Shown here piece after piece: positions 1 through 11,289 of a stretch of DNA of 64,000 bases (within the stretch, counting starts at the first letter, position 1; each line of letters begins with the position of its first letter). The stretch is from Cyanoderma ruficeps (lineage: Eukaryota; Chordata; Aves; Passeriformes; Timaliidae). Both the position numbers and the translations under genes were made by a program. The stretch covers positions 7,992,817 to 8,056,816 of the forward strand of contig VZDJ01000174.1 of NCBI GenBank assembly GCA_008694505.1. Reading direction: 5' to 3'. The notes beneath the pieces are model-generated. The model saw only the letters and a list, made by a program, of their open reading frames with translations. It did no database searches and was not told where the DNA came from.

Positions 1-34
1 TTGTGCATTCATTGTTAAAATAAAGAGCGTGCCG

Positions 35-42
35 TGACGTGG
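35..42 (+). promoter_or_regulatory. TGACGTGG element (CRE/UPRE-like)
   Basis: The octamer matches the ATF6/XBP1-type unfolded-protein-response element and a CREB/ATF half-site. It lies 11 bases upstream of the first CCAAT box. The sequence match is exact, but function is inferred. Confidence 0.35.
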
Positions 43-53
43 CCGCCGGGGCG

Positions 54-143
54 CCAATGGGCGGCGGGGTAATATTTTTAAACATCCTCCCCGGGAGCCA
101 ATGGCGGAGGCGGTGGCAAAGACTAGCGCAGGGCCGGGCCAAT
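54..143 (+). promoter_or_regulatory. Three tandem NF-Y (CCAAT) boxes
   Basis: CCAATGG occurs at 54, 98 and 139, each in the same orientation and in a GC-rich context. Spacings of 44 and 41 bases are about four helical turns. Such phased arrays are typical of NF-Y-dependent promoters, including cell-cycle genes. Confidence 0.6.
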
Positions 144-648
144 GGCGGGGGAGGTATGCTAATGAGGAGTTGGTCAGGCAGGAGCTGAATGTCAACTAGT
201 CAAAGATGGAGGCTGGAGCGGGGAGGCCATGAGGTTGGTACCGGAGGATTTGCCCACGTTCGGATCGATCAGGGACCCGCGCCGAGGCGCGCCCGGAGCG
301 GCGGCGGCGGGAGGCGGGCGGGGGACTGCGGAGCCGCGCCGCTCTCGCCGCCTCTTTTGCGCCTCTTTTGGCAACTTTCCCCCCCGCGGCGCGGGGACCC
401 GTCCGTCGTCCCTCCCGCCGCCAGGTACCGCGCGGGGCACGGGGCCCGCCGGCCCTGCCGCCGCCCGCGGCCGCATCCGCCCGCCCGGGCGGAAATGGCG
501 GGAGCGCGGGCCCTTGGGGGGCGTGCGGTGCCGGGGGGCGCGGCGCTGACAATGGCCCGCGGGGCGAGCGACGGCGGGACGGGGCCCGAGCGGCGCCCCC
601 CGCCCGGGGCAGCGAGGGCGCGGGGCGGGGGGACCCGGCGGAGAGCGC

Positions 649-670
649 GGGGCCGGGGCGGGGGAGGGGG
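649..670 (+). other. Predicted G-quadruplex motif
   Basis: Four G-runs of 4, 4, 5 and 5 bases are separated by loops of 2, 1 and 1 bases (CC, C, A). This is a near-ideal intramolecular G-quadruplex pattern on the plus strand, within the CpG island downstream of the likely start site. Confidence 0.6.
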
Positions 671-792
671 AACCGTTTGACGGCGGCGCCCCTCGCCCAC
701 CTCCCGTGCGGAGGCTCCCCGGCGGGGCCGTGCGCTTCCCGGAGGGGTTTCACCGCGGAGCGGGCGGTGCGGGAGCCCTTTCCTCCCGCATT

Positions 793-798
793 GTAAGT
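793..798 (+). other. Candidate splice donor of host-transcript exon 1
   Basis: GTAAGT is a consensus 5' splice site near the end of the CpG island. It would close a first noncoding exon of the plus-strand miRNA host RNA. There is no transcript evidence, and other GT sites nearby are possible. Confidence 0.25.
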
Positions 799-1109
799 GT
801 GGCCATTCCCCGAGTGAAGTTTGGCTGGTCGGTTTGCGTTGTGGCGTGCGATCGATACGAGGTGTCGAAAGCAGCGGGCGGCCGGAGCCGAGGGCGGCAG
901 CGGGGCTGGGGATAAAACTTGGGAGCGGCAGGAGTGGGGAATGGGCGCCCGTGCCCGCCGAGAGCGGAGCGGGGAGCGGGGACGGCACGGAGCGCATCGC
1001 CCGTGCGCCGAGAGCGCCGGGAGAGAGACGAGTGCCGGCGGGCTGGGCTGGAATCTCTAGATAGTAGTTAGCCTTTTTTTTTTCCCCCTTTCCTCCTCTC
1101 AAACATTTC

Positions 1110-2937
1110 ACCTATGCAAACGCTCCTGAGAAACTGAGTGGGATCCCACGAATGAAATTCCTGTCTCCGGAGCCGAGCGCTCCCTCCCCACCCCCAGCCC
1201 GCGCAAGGGCTGTTTCACGGGAGGCTGCTGCCCGCTTTCATTGTGCCACAGCGCTCCTCGCGCAAAATACTATTCACATTTTTAAACGTAGGAGAACTCC
1301 TATCTGTCTAGATACCACGTAGAATTGTTTTGCTAAAAGATCTTGTTTTAGAAGCTCCCTCTTTTTTTTTTTTAATTTTTTTTTTGCTAAAACTCCCAAA
1401 GAGCGAGGCAATAAGTCACATGCTATCTCCAGCCAGTATTTATATTGGCTTAATATTTAAATCTCGTAAAAGTAATGCTTTGCTTAAATAGTCCAGAGTT
1501 TTTGCAATAAACCAGGGTGCGCAGCCCAAAGTGTTTCTTTGGCATTCTTGCACTTTGCCCCAATTCCGCTCCGTTTCCCTCCAGTGTGTGGTCTTTGAGT
1601 TGTGTAAGGAAAGCTCGTACCCTCAAACACAGACCTAGGGCTCTGGAATTAAAAAAAAAACTTCCTAAGGTTTAACGCAAATTCTATTAGTTTTCTTTTT
1701 CTTTCCTTCTTTTTCTCTCTTTCTTTTTCCCTGTTTCTTTCTTTTTTGTTTTTGGGTTTTTTTTAAACATCTCCAAATCAGCCTAGGTTTCTGGATTAGG
1801 GGTAAATTTTTGTTAAAAAAAAGGTAGAAAATTAAAATGAAGGGAGAAAACAATAATGATACAATTTAATATTCTAATTGGGTTGGGACATTTCTAAATC
1901 AATTTCCTTTTGTTAATTCTAGTATGATAAAGTGACAACTAGAATTCGTGTAGTGTATTTTCTCACTCAGCCCAAACTCCCCCAGAACCGAATTAGTTTA
2001 ATTTATTTTAGAATTTGGTACGATTCTTACTTGTCTATACATTTCATGGAAAGTTGTTTTCAAGTTTGGATTTCTTTGCATAGAATTTCTTTGCATTGTT
2101 TGAAATAAAATAATTTTGTAATTTCTCAAGTGATTCTTATTTAACAAATAGTTACATTTTCCAGCTTTGAGTTTGAAATTGTCCAGAGAAACAAATGGTA
2201 AACAGTCTGAGCCTAAAGACTAAGTTGACTTTTAAATGTTACTTATTGCTAAAATTATTTGGAATGTCTGATTTGTAATGATTAACTGATGTTTTCTCCT
2301 TAGTACCCATATATTCTTTTTGAAAAAGGAAAAATTACAATAGTAATGTTTTCATGATGCAAATAGGTGATTTTTGAAGGTCTCTCACTGCTGGATGGCA
2401 GTTGTTTTGAAAGCTTGTTTAGATGCCTCTAAAATAGCAAGACTTCCTTAGCAATTAGAAGTGAATAATTTAAGGTACTAGAAGCATGTATGTAATAAAT
2501 ACCAATTATTTTAACAGCTGATTCAGATGAAAGCAAGAGAAAGGATATTAACTTATCCTCCATTGTGTCTTTTAGTTCATTACACCTATTCTGTAAAATA
2601 CTGGGGTGCTAAAATGCAAGCAGGACAATCCCATTTTTGGTATTTGCTTTCACATGCTCTAATGCACTATATTTACTATTGATAAGGGAGAAAAAAAGTC
2701 CCTAAAGCAAGCTTATCTAAATTCTTGCTAAAGTTAATTGAAGAAGCAGTTGTGAAATATTAAAATCTAATTTTAAAGAATGACATTGATTCAATGTGAT
2801 TGTTCAAGAAACTCCTTTTTTTTTTTCTTAATGTAACAAATCTGTTTTAGACCAAAACATGCACAGAAGCCATCACTTGGAGAAGTTTCTAACTTATTTA
2901 TCATTTATTTTGGAAAGTCTCTGAAGTATGCTGTTGT
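1110..2937. other. AT-rich noncoding spacer
   Basis: There is no credible coding exon here. The stretch contains short homopolymer T and A runs and pyrimidine tracts (for example 1690-1765). It is presumably intron of the miRNA host transcript. Confidence 0.5.
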
Positions 2938-3024
2938 CCAGAGCCCTTTTTCTGTTGTACTACTGGCAATTATGATGAGCAGTGCAATATTAAAAGGGNG
3001 CAATATTAAAAGGGCATTGGCTGG
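2938..3024 (+). ncRNA. mir-130c: miR-130c precursor hairpin, broken by an assembly N
   Basis: The 5' arm contains CCCTTTTTCTGTTGTACTAC and the 3' arm starts CAGTGCAATATTAAAAGGG at 2980. Once the artefact is removed, the arm ends pair: CCAG with CTGG, and GCCCTTTT with AAAAGGGC. The seed AGUGCAA places it in the miR-130/301/454 family, and the body matches vertebrate miR-130c from memory. A single N at 2999 is followed by a repeat of the preceding 15 bases, so the mature arm appears duplicated. Without that join the mature sequence would continue directly into CAT at 3015-3017. It is the first of four related hairpins on this strand. Confidence 0.85.
2984..3014. repeat. 15-nt duplication around a single N (assembly join)
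   Basis: Bases 2984-2998 and 3000-3014 are identical (GCAATATTAAAAGGG) with N at 2999 between them. This is the signature of two contigs abutted without merging their overlap, not of a biological tandem repeat. Confidence 0.85.
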
Positions 3025-4209
3025 CAGAAACATGACCCCCTTTAGCAGCCCACCCTCTTCAGAGTGGGCAAACAACCCTAAAATAGATGCCTCCTCCAGT
3101 GTATTTATGCACGTGTGTGAAATGAGGTTTTATACATGTGGGAGTGGTTTTAAATAAGGAGAGAGATTCTGGGTTATACATTTTTATGTGTCTGTCTATA
3201 GAAATGGGCTGGAATAATTTAAACATCCTATTTCAGACATAAGCTCCAAACATTTCTGAGAGCTTTCAAGGCATCCCATTACCTGCTTTGTTTACCAATA
3301 GCTTGTGAGTAATTAGTTACTAATTTCTACACTCTTTCATACAATATCTACACTGAATTTTTTTATGATTTCCTTATAGTTTTTCCCCTTAGAGAAACTT
3401 TCTCCTGTATGTTTAATGTGGTCCCCTATCAAGTCTACCGAGATTTAATGCTGTTGGTTTGTTTCTAAGAATCTGTGGTGTTAATGCAGTAATTTTTGAG
3501 TGGTCACACACACAGATATGTGTGAGATTGAAGCACAGGCACTAGGTATTTTTGTACACAGGTCTCATCATTTCTGTAACATTTTCCATAGCAAATCAAA
3601 GCACTGTGTATTTATACCATTCTATATATACACCACACCCCCCAGGCTTTTTCATCTGTACTGGTCAACCATGATAAAATCACAGCACAATTAAGAAAAC
3701 TTCTGAAGGCACAGGAAAGGGTTGGCACTTTCTGTGATTTATTTAAATTGTCTAGTTCAGATTCATTGACTGGCCAGTTCGGGTTTTATGGAAGCACATA
3801 CGTTTGGGGATACTGAATTATGTCCCTTCTTGTTTTATTCTCCATTACAGTAGAAAAATATTTTATTGTATAAAACCTTTATAACGTACCATGCCTAGAT
3901 ATGCTGGGCATGTAGCAGAAAACTTGAATGGTTTGTTTAACAAGCCATACTAACAGTGGTCTTTTTCAATCTCTCCTTTTTTTCCCTCTCTTTCTGTCAT
4001 TTTTCAAACTAACTTTTTGTTGTCTTCCTTTTTTTTTTTTTTTTACCTTGTGNTTTTTTTTTACCTTGTCTAATTACGATTGCAAATAAACTTTGTCATG
4101 CAGAGTTTTATTGGGGCTAAACATAAAAACGTTATTGTGGTTAACACTGTAATGTAACAGTCCCTTACAAAAGGATGCAGGGACAGCTGTGCAGAACGTG
4201 ACAGTGGCT
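3025..4209. other. Spacer between miR-130c and miR-301b
   Basis: This is noncoding AT-rich sequence. A second single-N join lies at 4053, with the T-run plus ACCTTGT repeated on either side. It is presumably part of the primary miRNA transcript. Confidence 0.5.
4040..4069. repeat. Second duplicated-flank N join in a poly-T tract
   Basis: A run of T followed by ACCTTGT occurs immediately before and after the N at 4053. As at 2999, an overlap appears not to have been collapsed, so the local T-run length is unreliable. Confidence 0.75.
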
Positions 4210-4296
4210 GCTGGTATCGCTGGCTCTGACAATGTTGCACTACTGTCTGCACAAATAAAGCAGTGCAATAATATTGTCAAAGCATTTGGTTCCAGT
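4210..4296 (+). ncRNA. mir-301b: miR-301b precursor hairpin
   Basis: The 5' arm at 4223-4244 reads GCTCTGACAATGTTGCACTA and onward. The 3' arm from 4261 reads CAGTGCAATAATATTGTCAA and onward through AAGCAT. The arms pair around a loop at about 4246-4259, and the outer CTGG (4211) pairs with CCAG (4292-4295). The seed is AGUGCAA. The body GUCAAAGC is diagnostic of miR-301. The A-A at mature positions 10-11 distinguishes it from mammalian miR-301a (AG) and miR-301b (GA); the neighbouring SDF2L1 supports the 301b locus. Confidence 0.92.
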
Positions 4297-5198
4297 CCTA
4301 ATACATCCTTTATGATCAGTTACTGTTGCACGCCCAGCCCCTGGACATTATGGCATTCTGTAGTTATTTAATGCATTTTAGTAGGGAACCAGCCCCCTAC
4401 TCTGATTTCTTCCCTCCACCACAAAGGCTCAAAATGAGCATTAAAATGCTAAGATCGTGTAGAAATTGCTTTAAGAAATCCCTACCCTTGTGTTTGTTTG
4501 TTTATTTTGTGTTTGGGTTGAGTGGTCTGTATGGCAATTCCTTGGGTTTTGTTCCCCGTTTTGACTGTTTCAGTGTACAAAATGGATTGCCCTTTCTGCC
4601 ACTAGCTTGGGTTTGTGTGTCCAAGTTGTAAAATAAAAAGCTGGCCTATTCACATTTTAAAGCCCTCTTGTCCTCCTTCAGAGCAATCACCACCTTTAAA
4701 AATATCCTGACCAGCTTTGAATATTTTCTTCCTTCTGCTCTAAAATTTAGGGGTTTATGAACCTAAGGACATTACTGTTGTATATAGAATTCAGTGACTT
4801 TAATATATACTCATGTATTTACAGACAATTTAATTTTTGCTTCCTGTTGATGTATTTTTCAAGTTCCATCGTATTTCACTTTTAGAGAAATTACTGTTAA
4901 GATTAAAGGAATATTGATACCTCTATTTTCATTTAAAAAAAATAGTACAAGATACCTAAATAATAATCAATAGGATTTGAAAGACAATCTGTCCCTGTGC
5001 TTCCCAATAGCAACGTGGAGCGAGGCTGAGAGATGCGAGGATGATGTAGGCCTAGGAACAGGAACACTGCATTCAGAATTGATCTTTAAATAACAATATG
5101 TTGGTGACTGTCACTCGCGGTGTAGTTGGAGGCAGATGTGGTATTTTCGCTTGCAGCTGCTAAGAAAGGGGTTTGGAGGGCTGGGGGATGGGACCTTC

Positions 5199-5222
<24 letters not shown>
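5199..5222. repeat. (CT)n microsatellite
   Basis: Twelve uninterrupted CT dinucleotides are followed directly by a run of T. Confidence 0.9.
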
Positions 5223-5229
<7 letters not shown>

Positions 5230-6892
5230 CCTGAAGCCTTGAGCTGTTACCTTGGGAGCAAAGGGTGGGGGTGGGGAGAGCCGTCATATTGGAAATCAAA
5301 TCTAGGTAAACGAGTGCTTTCAGAGTGCACTGCACATCCCAAGCCAGGCCGGGATGTGCTGGTGAGTGAGCCATGGGGAGGCAGAAAATGGAGGACCACA
5401 TCCTGAGGGGGGAGCGTGCCACATTTTAGAGAGTTGAGGAGAAGCCAAATCCTCAATAACGCACTCCAGTTCTCCAATGGCCGAGGGAGCAGACAAAGGA
5501 CACCTTTTCAGCCCTTGTGTTTCTGGGGTGAGCTGAAGGCTGTGTGCCTTTCACGCCCAGAGGAGAAGGCTAAGCCTCCATGCCTGAACCGGAGGCATGG
5601 TGCTGGTGGCCCATGCGGTGCATTCCCAGGCCTCAGTGGAGGTAACCCGAGCCGGCATGGCTCCCTTTCTCTAGAGCTTTTCTTTTCATCCATCTCTGCA
5701 CTGTAGCATGGTTGCCATTTTTGCTTGTGTTAAGGAACGGGGAGGCCTGTTTAGCTTTGGCACTTTCCTCTCTTCTTCCTACTAATTCTTAATGAATCAG
5801 ATTATTGATTAATGAAGAGGTAGAAAAGAGTGAAATCTCTGAGAGATTTGTTAGGGGGTTTCTTCCCCCCCCTCACCATCAATAGGAGTGCAAGAGTGAC
5901 CAGAGTGGGAGCACGAAGGGCCCCTGGCCAGGGAGGATGGGAAGGAGGGTGGACCAGCAAGGAGCTGGAAGCCACCCTGGAGCAGGGCAACGCTTTGTTC
6001 TCTGTGTGTGTGTGCGCTCGTGTGAGCCCATCAGCGAGTGGAAATAAGTGCTAGTGAAAGCCTTGGTGGGGCTGATGCTGGGCTGTAAGATGGCCTCTCA
6101 GACATGTGAGCCTGCCTTGTTTGGAGGTGGAGAAATCACAGGGGGAATAGATGCAGAGTTATTTTCCTGTATGAAGTTATGTCTTTAAAAATAATATGGT
6201 CACTACGCTTCAAAACCTCCCCTGGACGTGGGGGGAATTTGAGGCGTGTGATACAGGGAAAGGCCGGTGGGATGACAAGGACCATATCCCATTTGGAGAG
6301 GGACAACCTTCTGAGGGCTCCTGACTCTGGCTGGGGCAATGGAGCCCACAAACGCCTTTTGCTGAGCACCAGCTCTCTGGAAGGCAGGCCCCAGGGGTGT
6401 GAGGGCAGAGGACGGGGTTCCCTGCAGATTTGGGCCTGGGATGGAGGTTACACATTCCAAACCCTCCCTTCCCCACTTTTTTTCTTTTTTTTTTAACCCT
6501 GCCTGGCTGAGGAATGTAACAGCGAAAAAAAAAAAAGCACTGGAGGAAAGAAAAAAAAAAGGGGGGGGGATTCGGAAGCAAAGGCCCCTTCAGGAGTCTG
6601 TATTTGTGCAAGGGAAACCATTTGCATGTGTGTGGAGATGCCAGAGTTTGTCTCCAGTTGGGTCGGAGGGGGAGGGCGCGGGAGGAATGCGGGGAATCAG
6701 GTCGGGCTGCGGGGGGAAGGGCTCCGGCAGAGCCTCCATCCTGTTGTTGCATAAACTTGTTAAAAGAACCCCTCCTCTGTGGAGGCAGCACACATAGGGT
6801 ATTAGTGTGGTGGAGGAGGCCAGACCTGCGCCCTCGCTACACAACCAATTGGAGCGGAAAGTGAAATCAGATGGTTTAAGTTTTCAGAGGGA

Positions 6893-6938
6893 TTTTTTTT
6901 TTCTTTTTTTTTTTTTTTTCTTTCTTTTTTTTTTTCAG
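6893..6938 (+). other. Exceptionally long polypyrimidine tract ending in CAG
   Basis: Forty-three consecutive pyrimidines, mostly T, are followed by CAG and then GGGG. On the plus strand this is an idealised 3' splice site. It could be the acceptor of an internal exon of the miRNA host transcript, or simply an expanded T-rich repeat. Confidence 0.35.
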
Positions 6939-7373
6939 GGGGACTTTTTGAGTCATTGCATTGAGTGCTAGATCCGTGTTAAGGTCGCTCCAGCTCTGGC
7001 CGCTCTTGGATGGTTTGGGGAAGGGAGGCGGCCGGGCGGGGGCAGGAGGTGCCGCTTCCCCTCGTGCCGTGCCACCGGCCCCGGCGGCTGCACTCGGGCC
7101 TGGGGCCCCGCGCAGAGACCACACCCCTGCCCCCGCAGGCCCGGGCGGCTCGGGGGCAGCTGGGTGTGTGCTGAGGGGAGTCTGGCCCTTGCCGTGGAGG
7201 AAGGAGTTCTTTGGGGGACCTCAGGATCAGCCCCACATGTTCTCTTCCCCAGCCAAGGCAACTGCAAGGCCTTTCACTTGCCCTGTACGGGCAGGGCCAA
7301 CAGTGGGATCGGCACTTCCAGGGTGATAGTATTTAGCCCTATTTTCCTCCTGCATTTAGTCCCACAAGTCGTC

Positions 7374-7400
7374 TTTTTTTTTTTTTTTTTTTTCCGTCAG
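7374..7400 (+). repeat. Poly-T tract followed by CCGTCAG
   Basis: Twenty T bases are followed by a pyrimidine-rich stretch ending in CAG. It is another possible but unproven splice acceptor on the plus strand. Confidence 0.4.
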
Positions 7401-10400
7401 ACAGCAGAGAGCTGGTAAACACCATGCAGAAAAGCCGTATTGTGGGGTTACAAAGTCTGGGCTGTTTAAGGAGCTCTGTCATTCCTTTTAATGGAGCTCA
7501 CTGACGCAGATCTGGGTTCTGCCAGCCGAGGAAATATTGCTGCTGAGAAAAGGGTTATTGAAACCCACAAACTAAATATTATGAACAAGAATCAAATGGC
7601 AGGACATTCTGGAGTGTAATCCCTCCTGATTTCAGGAGAAGGGGAATGTATTGGTAAGTGGCTGTGGGTGACAGAATCCCTGAGTTCGGTGGGTGAAACA
7701 CACTTGGGAAGGTGATGTTTTCAGAGAGGATTATCAACACTTACTCTCAGGAGTCTCACACCTGGACAAGTTGACTCTTGCATGGAAGCAAGAATCCCCT
7801 TTTTCTCTGGACAGATTTGCACAAACTTGCTAGATAGACTTAAGGAACCAGGACTGGAATGCTAAGAATTTTCTCTCTCTTAAAAAAAAAAAAAAAAAAA
7901 GGCAACACTTCCCAGTTCTAAAACAATGATCAAATTATTAAATAGGATGGAAAACTCTAAATCAACTTTCAGCCTACAGCTATTTAAAGTGTTTGCTTTG
8001 ACCTTTGGTGATAGTGTCAATTCCACTGCAGAAAATATATTGTAAACTATATAATGTATTTAATTGCAAGATGTCTTTTAAATGGTCTCCTTTCCTCAGG
8101 CTAGAGAACTGGCTGTGACCAGGGAAACAAGGCTGGACTGTGCCCTTCTATGTTTTGTGAGATTGTAACTGAGATGAAAATTTTAAAAAACTGCTTGCCC
8201 CAGTGGCATCTTTAACCACAAGAGAAATAAACAAACAAAACAGCAACAAAGGGAAGGAGAAATGGCTCCCTAAGCTAAGCCAGGGAAGGCAAGGTCTGAT
8301 CTCAAGAAGAGCAGAGGCCTCTCAGCTCCAGAGGCTCAGCTCACTACTTTATTTATCCCAAGGCTTCATCATAAGGACACTTCAGTCTATTTGTCTCCTA
8401 ACATCAAAAAAAGGGGACTTAAACACATAGCAAAGGCTCCATTGCAGTAAGATTCCCCCACACGCACTGCCAAAAAAAGAGCTTCCATTATTGTGCAATA
8501 TATAGTGTTATTTCCATACTAGTCTGGGTGACATTTCCATTTAGTTTCTATAACTGTGATTAAAGGCAAGAGAGGTTTCTAAACATATCTAGAGATGCTG
8601 AGCCTCACAGTGTATAAATAGCATGCATTTCATAATCTCGTGTTTAAACGTTTATTTTAAAATAACCCCCATATACATTCCAGAGAGTCTCCCTGCTATA
8701 AGACATAGTGCAACCCAGGCTTTGCATATCGTTTGCAAACTAGGTGGAATGCTATTGGAATACTACTGAAGGCTGATTCAGTCTTTATTTTTCCTGTTTT
8801 GTTTTAAAAAAAAATGAAAAAGGCAACCTGTGCCAATACACCACTTAGAGATAAGGATATTTTTTGAGACACATCTAGGCTCTCAGTACAGATCCAGAAA
8901 TATAAAGTAACTTAATTACCTTTGCTTGGAACTTGCTGATGACGTTTCTAATTACATCCCTTACCCTCCCCTGCCAGTTGTAGCTGCTGCAACTACTGAA
9001 GTATTTAAGTTGTGAGGAAGTCGTCAAATCGTGCTTTCCCCCACACCATCCATGCATCAGTAACATCACTTCATGTGCAGATTGTGTGTTTCCACTGTAA
9101 GCTTGCCAGTAGGTTTGTCTCTTGGGCCACTGGAGAAGTTAAATTGTGTGTATTATGTCTAAGTCTTGTTTGAGATAACATCGAGGCTGAAGAGTGGAAA
9201 AGACATGGTAAACAATAAACAAAATAGACTGGACGGGAATAGATGGAAAGGTAAGGCTGAGCCTAGTTGCATCTTTTTTTATGCTCTCAGTCCAACTGGA
9301 TGTCTAGATTGCAGGGATTGTTGAGAAGCAATGGCAGGATTAAACCTGAGGTTTTTCCAAGGTAACAAGAATACAGAGGTTTGATAGAACTCAATTTTGA
9401 GCTGCTTTCAGCAATCTTTGTGATTATGGCCTTTTAATTAGTGTGAGCAAAGATTTAATATAAATAAAGTGGAAAAAAATCCCTGTTTTCTTCCACAAGC
9501 ATCACAAAGGATGGGGAGAAGGAGGGGTTGGGACAGATTGGACATTTTGATTATTTGGCATTAGAAAAAAACCAAACACTGAATGGAGCTTGCCTAGTTC
9601 CTTTTGCTTTGGCAAGTGAGGCAGCATCAAAGAGGATGCAGGGCTGCCTCACACCAGCATGCCAAAAGCCAGGGACCTCTAATGGCAAAGATCAGATCAA
9701 TGTGGCATGGATAAATTAGCCAGGAATCCATGAATTAGGGGATTGTCCCTTCATTACACTCCTATTTAATCCACTGGAAAGCAGACTGAGGAAAGAGAAG
9801 CTTAATGTGTCAAAATCATGACCTGGTTTGGGATGGCCTGGGAATGAAATTTCCTTCCCCTTCCTCTGGATTCTCAAGTGTTCCTACATGACAAATGTGC
9901 TGGGGCAGGTTAATTGGGAGCCAGAGTGCAGAGGAAGAGTCTAGTTGGCAAAGCAGCCCTGAAGGTGGAGGTGTCTCAGCCCTTCCCTGGGAGTAATTTC
10001 CGTGGCTGTTAGTGTGTTCAACACTAAGCCAGCCCCAGCTGAATATTGTGCCTTCCAGCCTTGGACAGAAAAGGTGCTGGGGAGGGGGAAGAGAAGAAAA
10101 AGCCAAACAAAACAAGCTAGGGCAAAACACGCGTGCGTCTCCAAACACTGTTTAACCTGTGTGCATAAATGTGAAGTCAGTGCTGGAGAGCCAGCCCTGG
10201 AGATCCTGTTTTGCTTTCTAATTTTTGGTGTGTACTTAATCCCGTGATTTCCAATGAAGGGAGGGATATTTAAAACACTGGGCTCTCCAAGTAGGACAGC
10301 CCTAGAAAGGAAGTTCTCTGAGGGCTTGATGCCTGTTACTAAGAGGCTCAAAATACAACTATCAGTTAATCAAATAAATAGCACTTCCCAGCCTCTGACA

Positions 10401-10724
10401 GCTAGGCAGCTAATTGACTGAGGCTATTAATAAAGGAGAGAAATTTACACAGAAGAAAGTGAGAACTGGGGATGGAGGTACAGAAACCTGGATAAAATCC
10501 ATACTGAAGTTAAATGTGTCCTGGGAGAAAGGGGAAGTGCCCGTGCATGAGTTCTGTGGGTCAGAGATTTACTCCATTCCTGCATCCCCACTCTCCCAGG
10601 AGCACATGGTGCTGTGATCCACAGGGGCAGTGCACTGCTTTCTAACTTTTTACCCCTTCCCCATTTGCAGGCATGGAAAGAAGCTCCCTCCAGTCACCTG
10701 CTGCAAGACACATTATCCAGCTTC

Positions 10725-10822
10725 CTAACCTTAAGGATGAGACCCTATCAATATTGCCTCTGCTTTTGTGATCAGGGTAGTAGTGCAATATTGCTTATAG
10801 GGTCTTTTCTTTTGAGGGTTAT
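10725..10822 (+). ncRNA. mir-454: miR-454 precursor hairpin
   Basis: The 5p arm (10742-10763) begins ACCCTATCAATATTG and the 3p arm (10781-10803) begins TAGTGCAATATTGCTTATAG. The two arms are complementary across a short loop containing TTTTGTGATCAGG. Both match human miR-454-5p and -3p as I know them, with one or two changes in the 5p arm. The seed is the same AGUGCAA shifted by one base. In human, miR-454 sits with miR-301a on chromosome 17, whereas here it lies between miR-301b and miR-130b. Confidence 0.93.
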
Positions 10823-11289
10823 TCTTCATGGAGAGAAGAAAGCCACAGCAGGAAAAAAATAATCCCATGTGCCCACCGAGTTAAGGGAAAAGTTGTGAAA
10901 TGCTGAGGTTTGTTAGATAGGCAAGTAATTGTACAGAGATGTTATTTGTGACAAATAATTGTGCTATTCTGGTGACTCAGGTTGTGAGTAATGGGCATAT
11001 TTTTGATGCTATCACAGGATTCAAAACAGCCTTGTGTTTAAAACACAGGCAGTGATTGAAACCAGAGAAACCCATCATGGATCCTTTTTAAAATAGTATG
11101 AGTTCTGAGACGTTTGAAGGGCGTCTATATTGCATACTGATGTAAACACCCACCAAAGGATGGGAGGAGATACATTGCCATACTTGCTGTTTCTGTGCCT
11201 GATCCCAGCCCGAAAACCAGTGTGGTACAAAGCAGAGCACAGCACAAAGAGGCCGAGGCTCTAATCCCAATAACCTGTGCGAAACAAAG

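Larger units (their letters stand above)
1..760 (+). promoter_or_regulatory. CpG-island promoter at the left edge, probable promoter of the miRNA host transcript
   Basis: The stretch is extremely rich in G, C and CpG, in contrast with the AT-rich DNA that follows from about 1.1 kb. It carries three CCAAT boxes, a TGACGTGG element, an octamer-like ATGCTAAT at 156-163 and a YY1-like AAGATGGAGGC near 203-213. This order, with CCAAT boxes upstream of a YY1-type initiator element, suggests a TATA-less start near 180-210 reading to the right. That would make it the promoter of the transcript carrying the downstream miRNA hairpins. It could also be bidirectional and serve a gene to the left of the window; in human the neighbour on that side is PPIL2, but no PPIL2 exon is visible. 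Long ORFs here exist on both strands and look like chance in GC-rich DNA. Confidence 0.7.
4297..10724. other. Long noncoding spacer between miR-301b and miR-454
   Basis: No exon of a known protein is recognised. The stretch holds simple-sequence tracts, including (CT)n at 5199-5222, a pyrimidine tract at 6893-6935, poly-T at 7374-7393 and poly-A near 7883. A moderately GC-rich patch lies at about 6640-7330. An AATAAA at 4633-4638 could end a short transcript form after miR-301b. ORFs of up to 193 codons here look like chance. Confidence 0.5.

Noticed and set aside
1..200. First exon of PPIL2 on the minus strand at the left edge
   Set aside because: It is expected from human synteny, but no matching peptide or splice site is visible in the window.
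196..1111. ORFs of 142-280 codons on both strands in the left CpG island
   Set aside because: They overlap in several frames, are rich in Arg, Pro, Gly and Ala, and have no recognisable domain; stop codons are rare in such GC-rich DNA.
4326..4638. 101-codon plus-strand ORF after miR-301b, ending at an AATAAA
   Set aside because: It starts in flanking sequence close to the hairpin, resembles no known protein, and short ORFs are common in such DNA.
8485..8515. TGTGCAATATATAGTG, resembling a fifth miR-130-family seed
   Set aside because: It lacks AGTGCAA, and no complementary arm with TTGCACTACT is present nearby.
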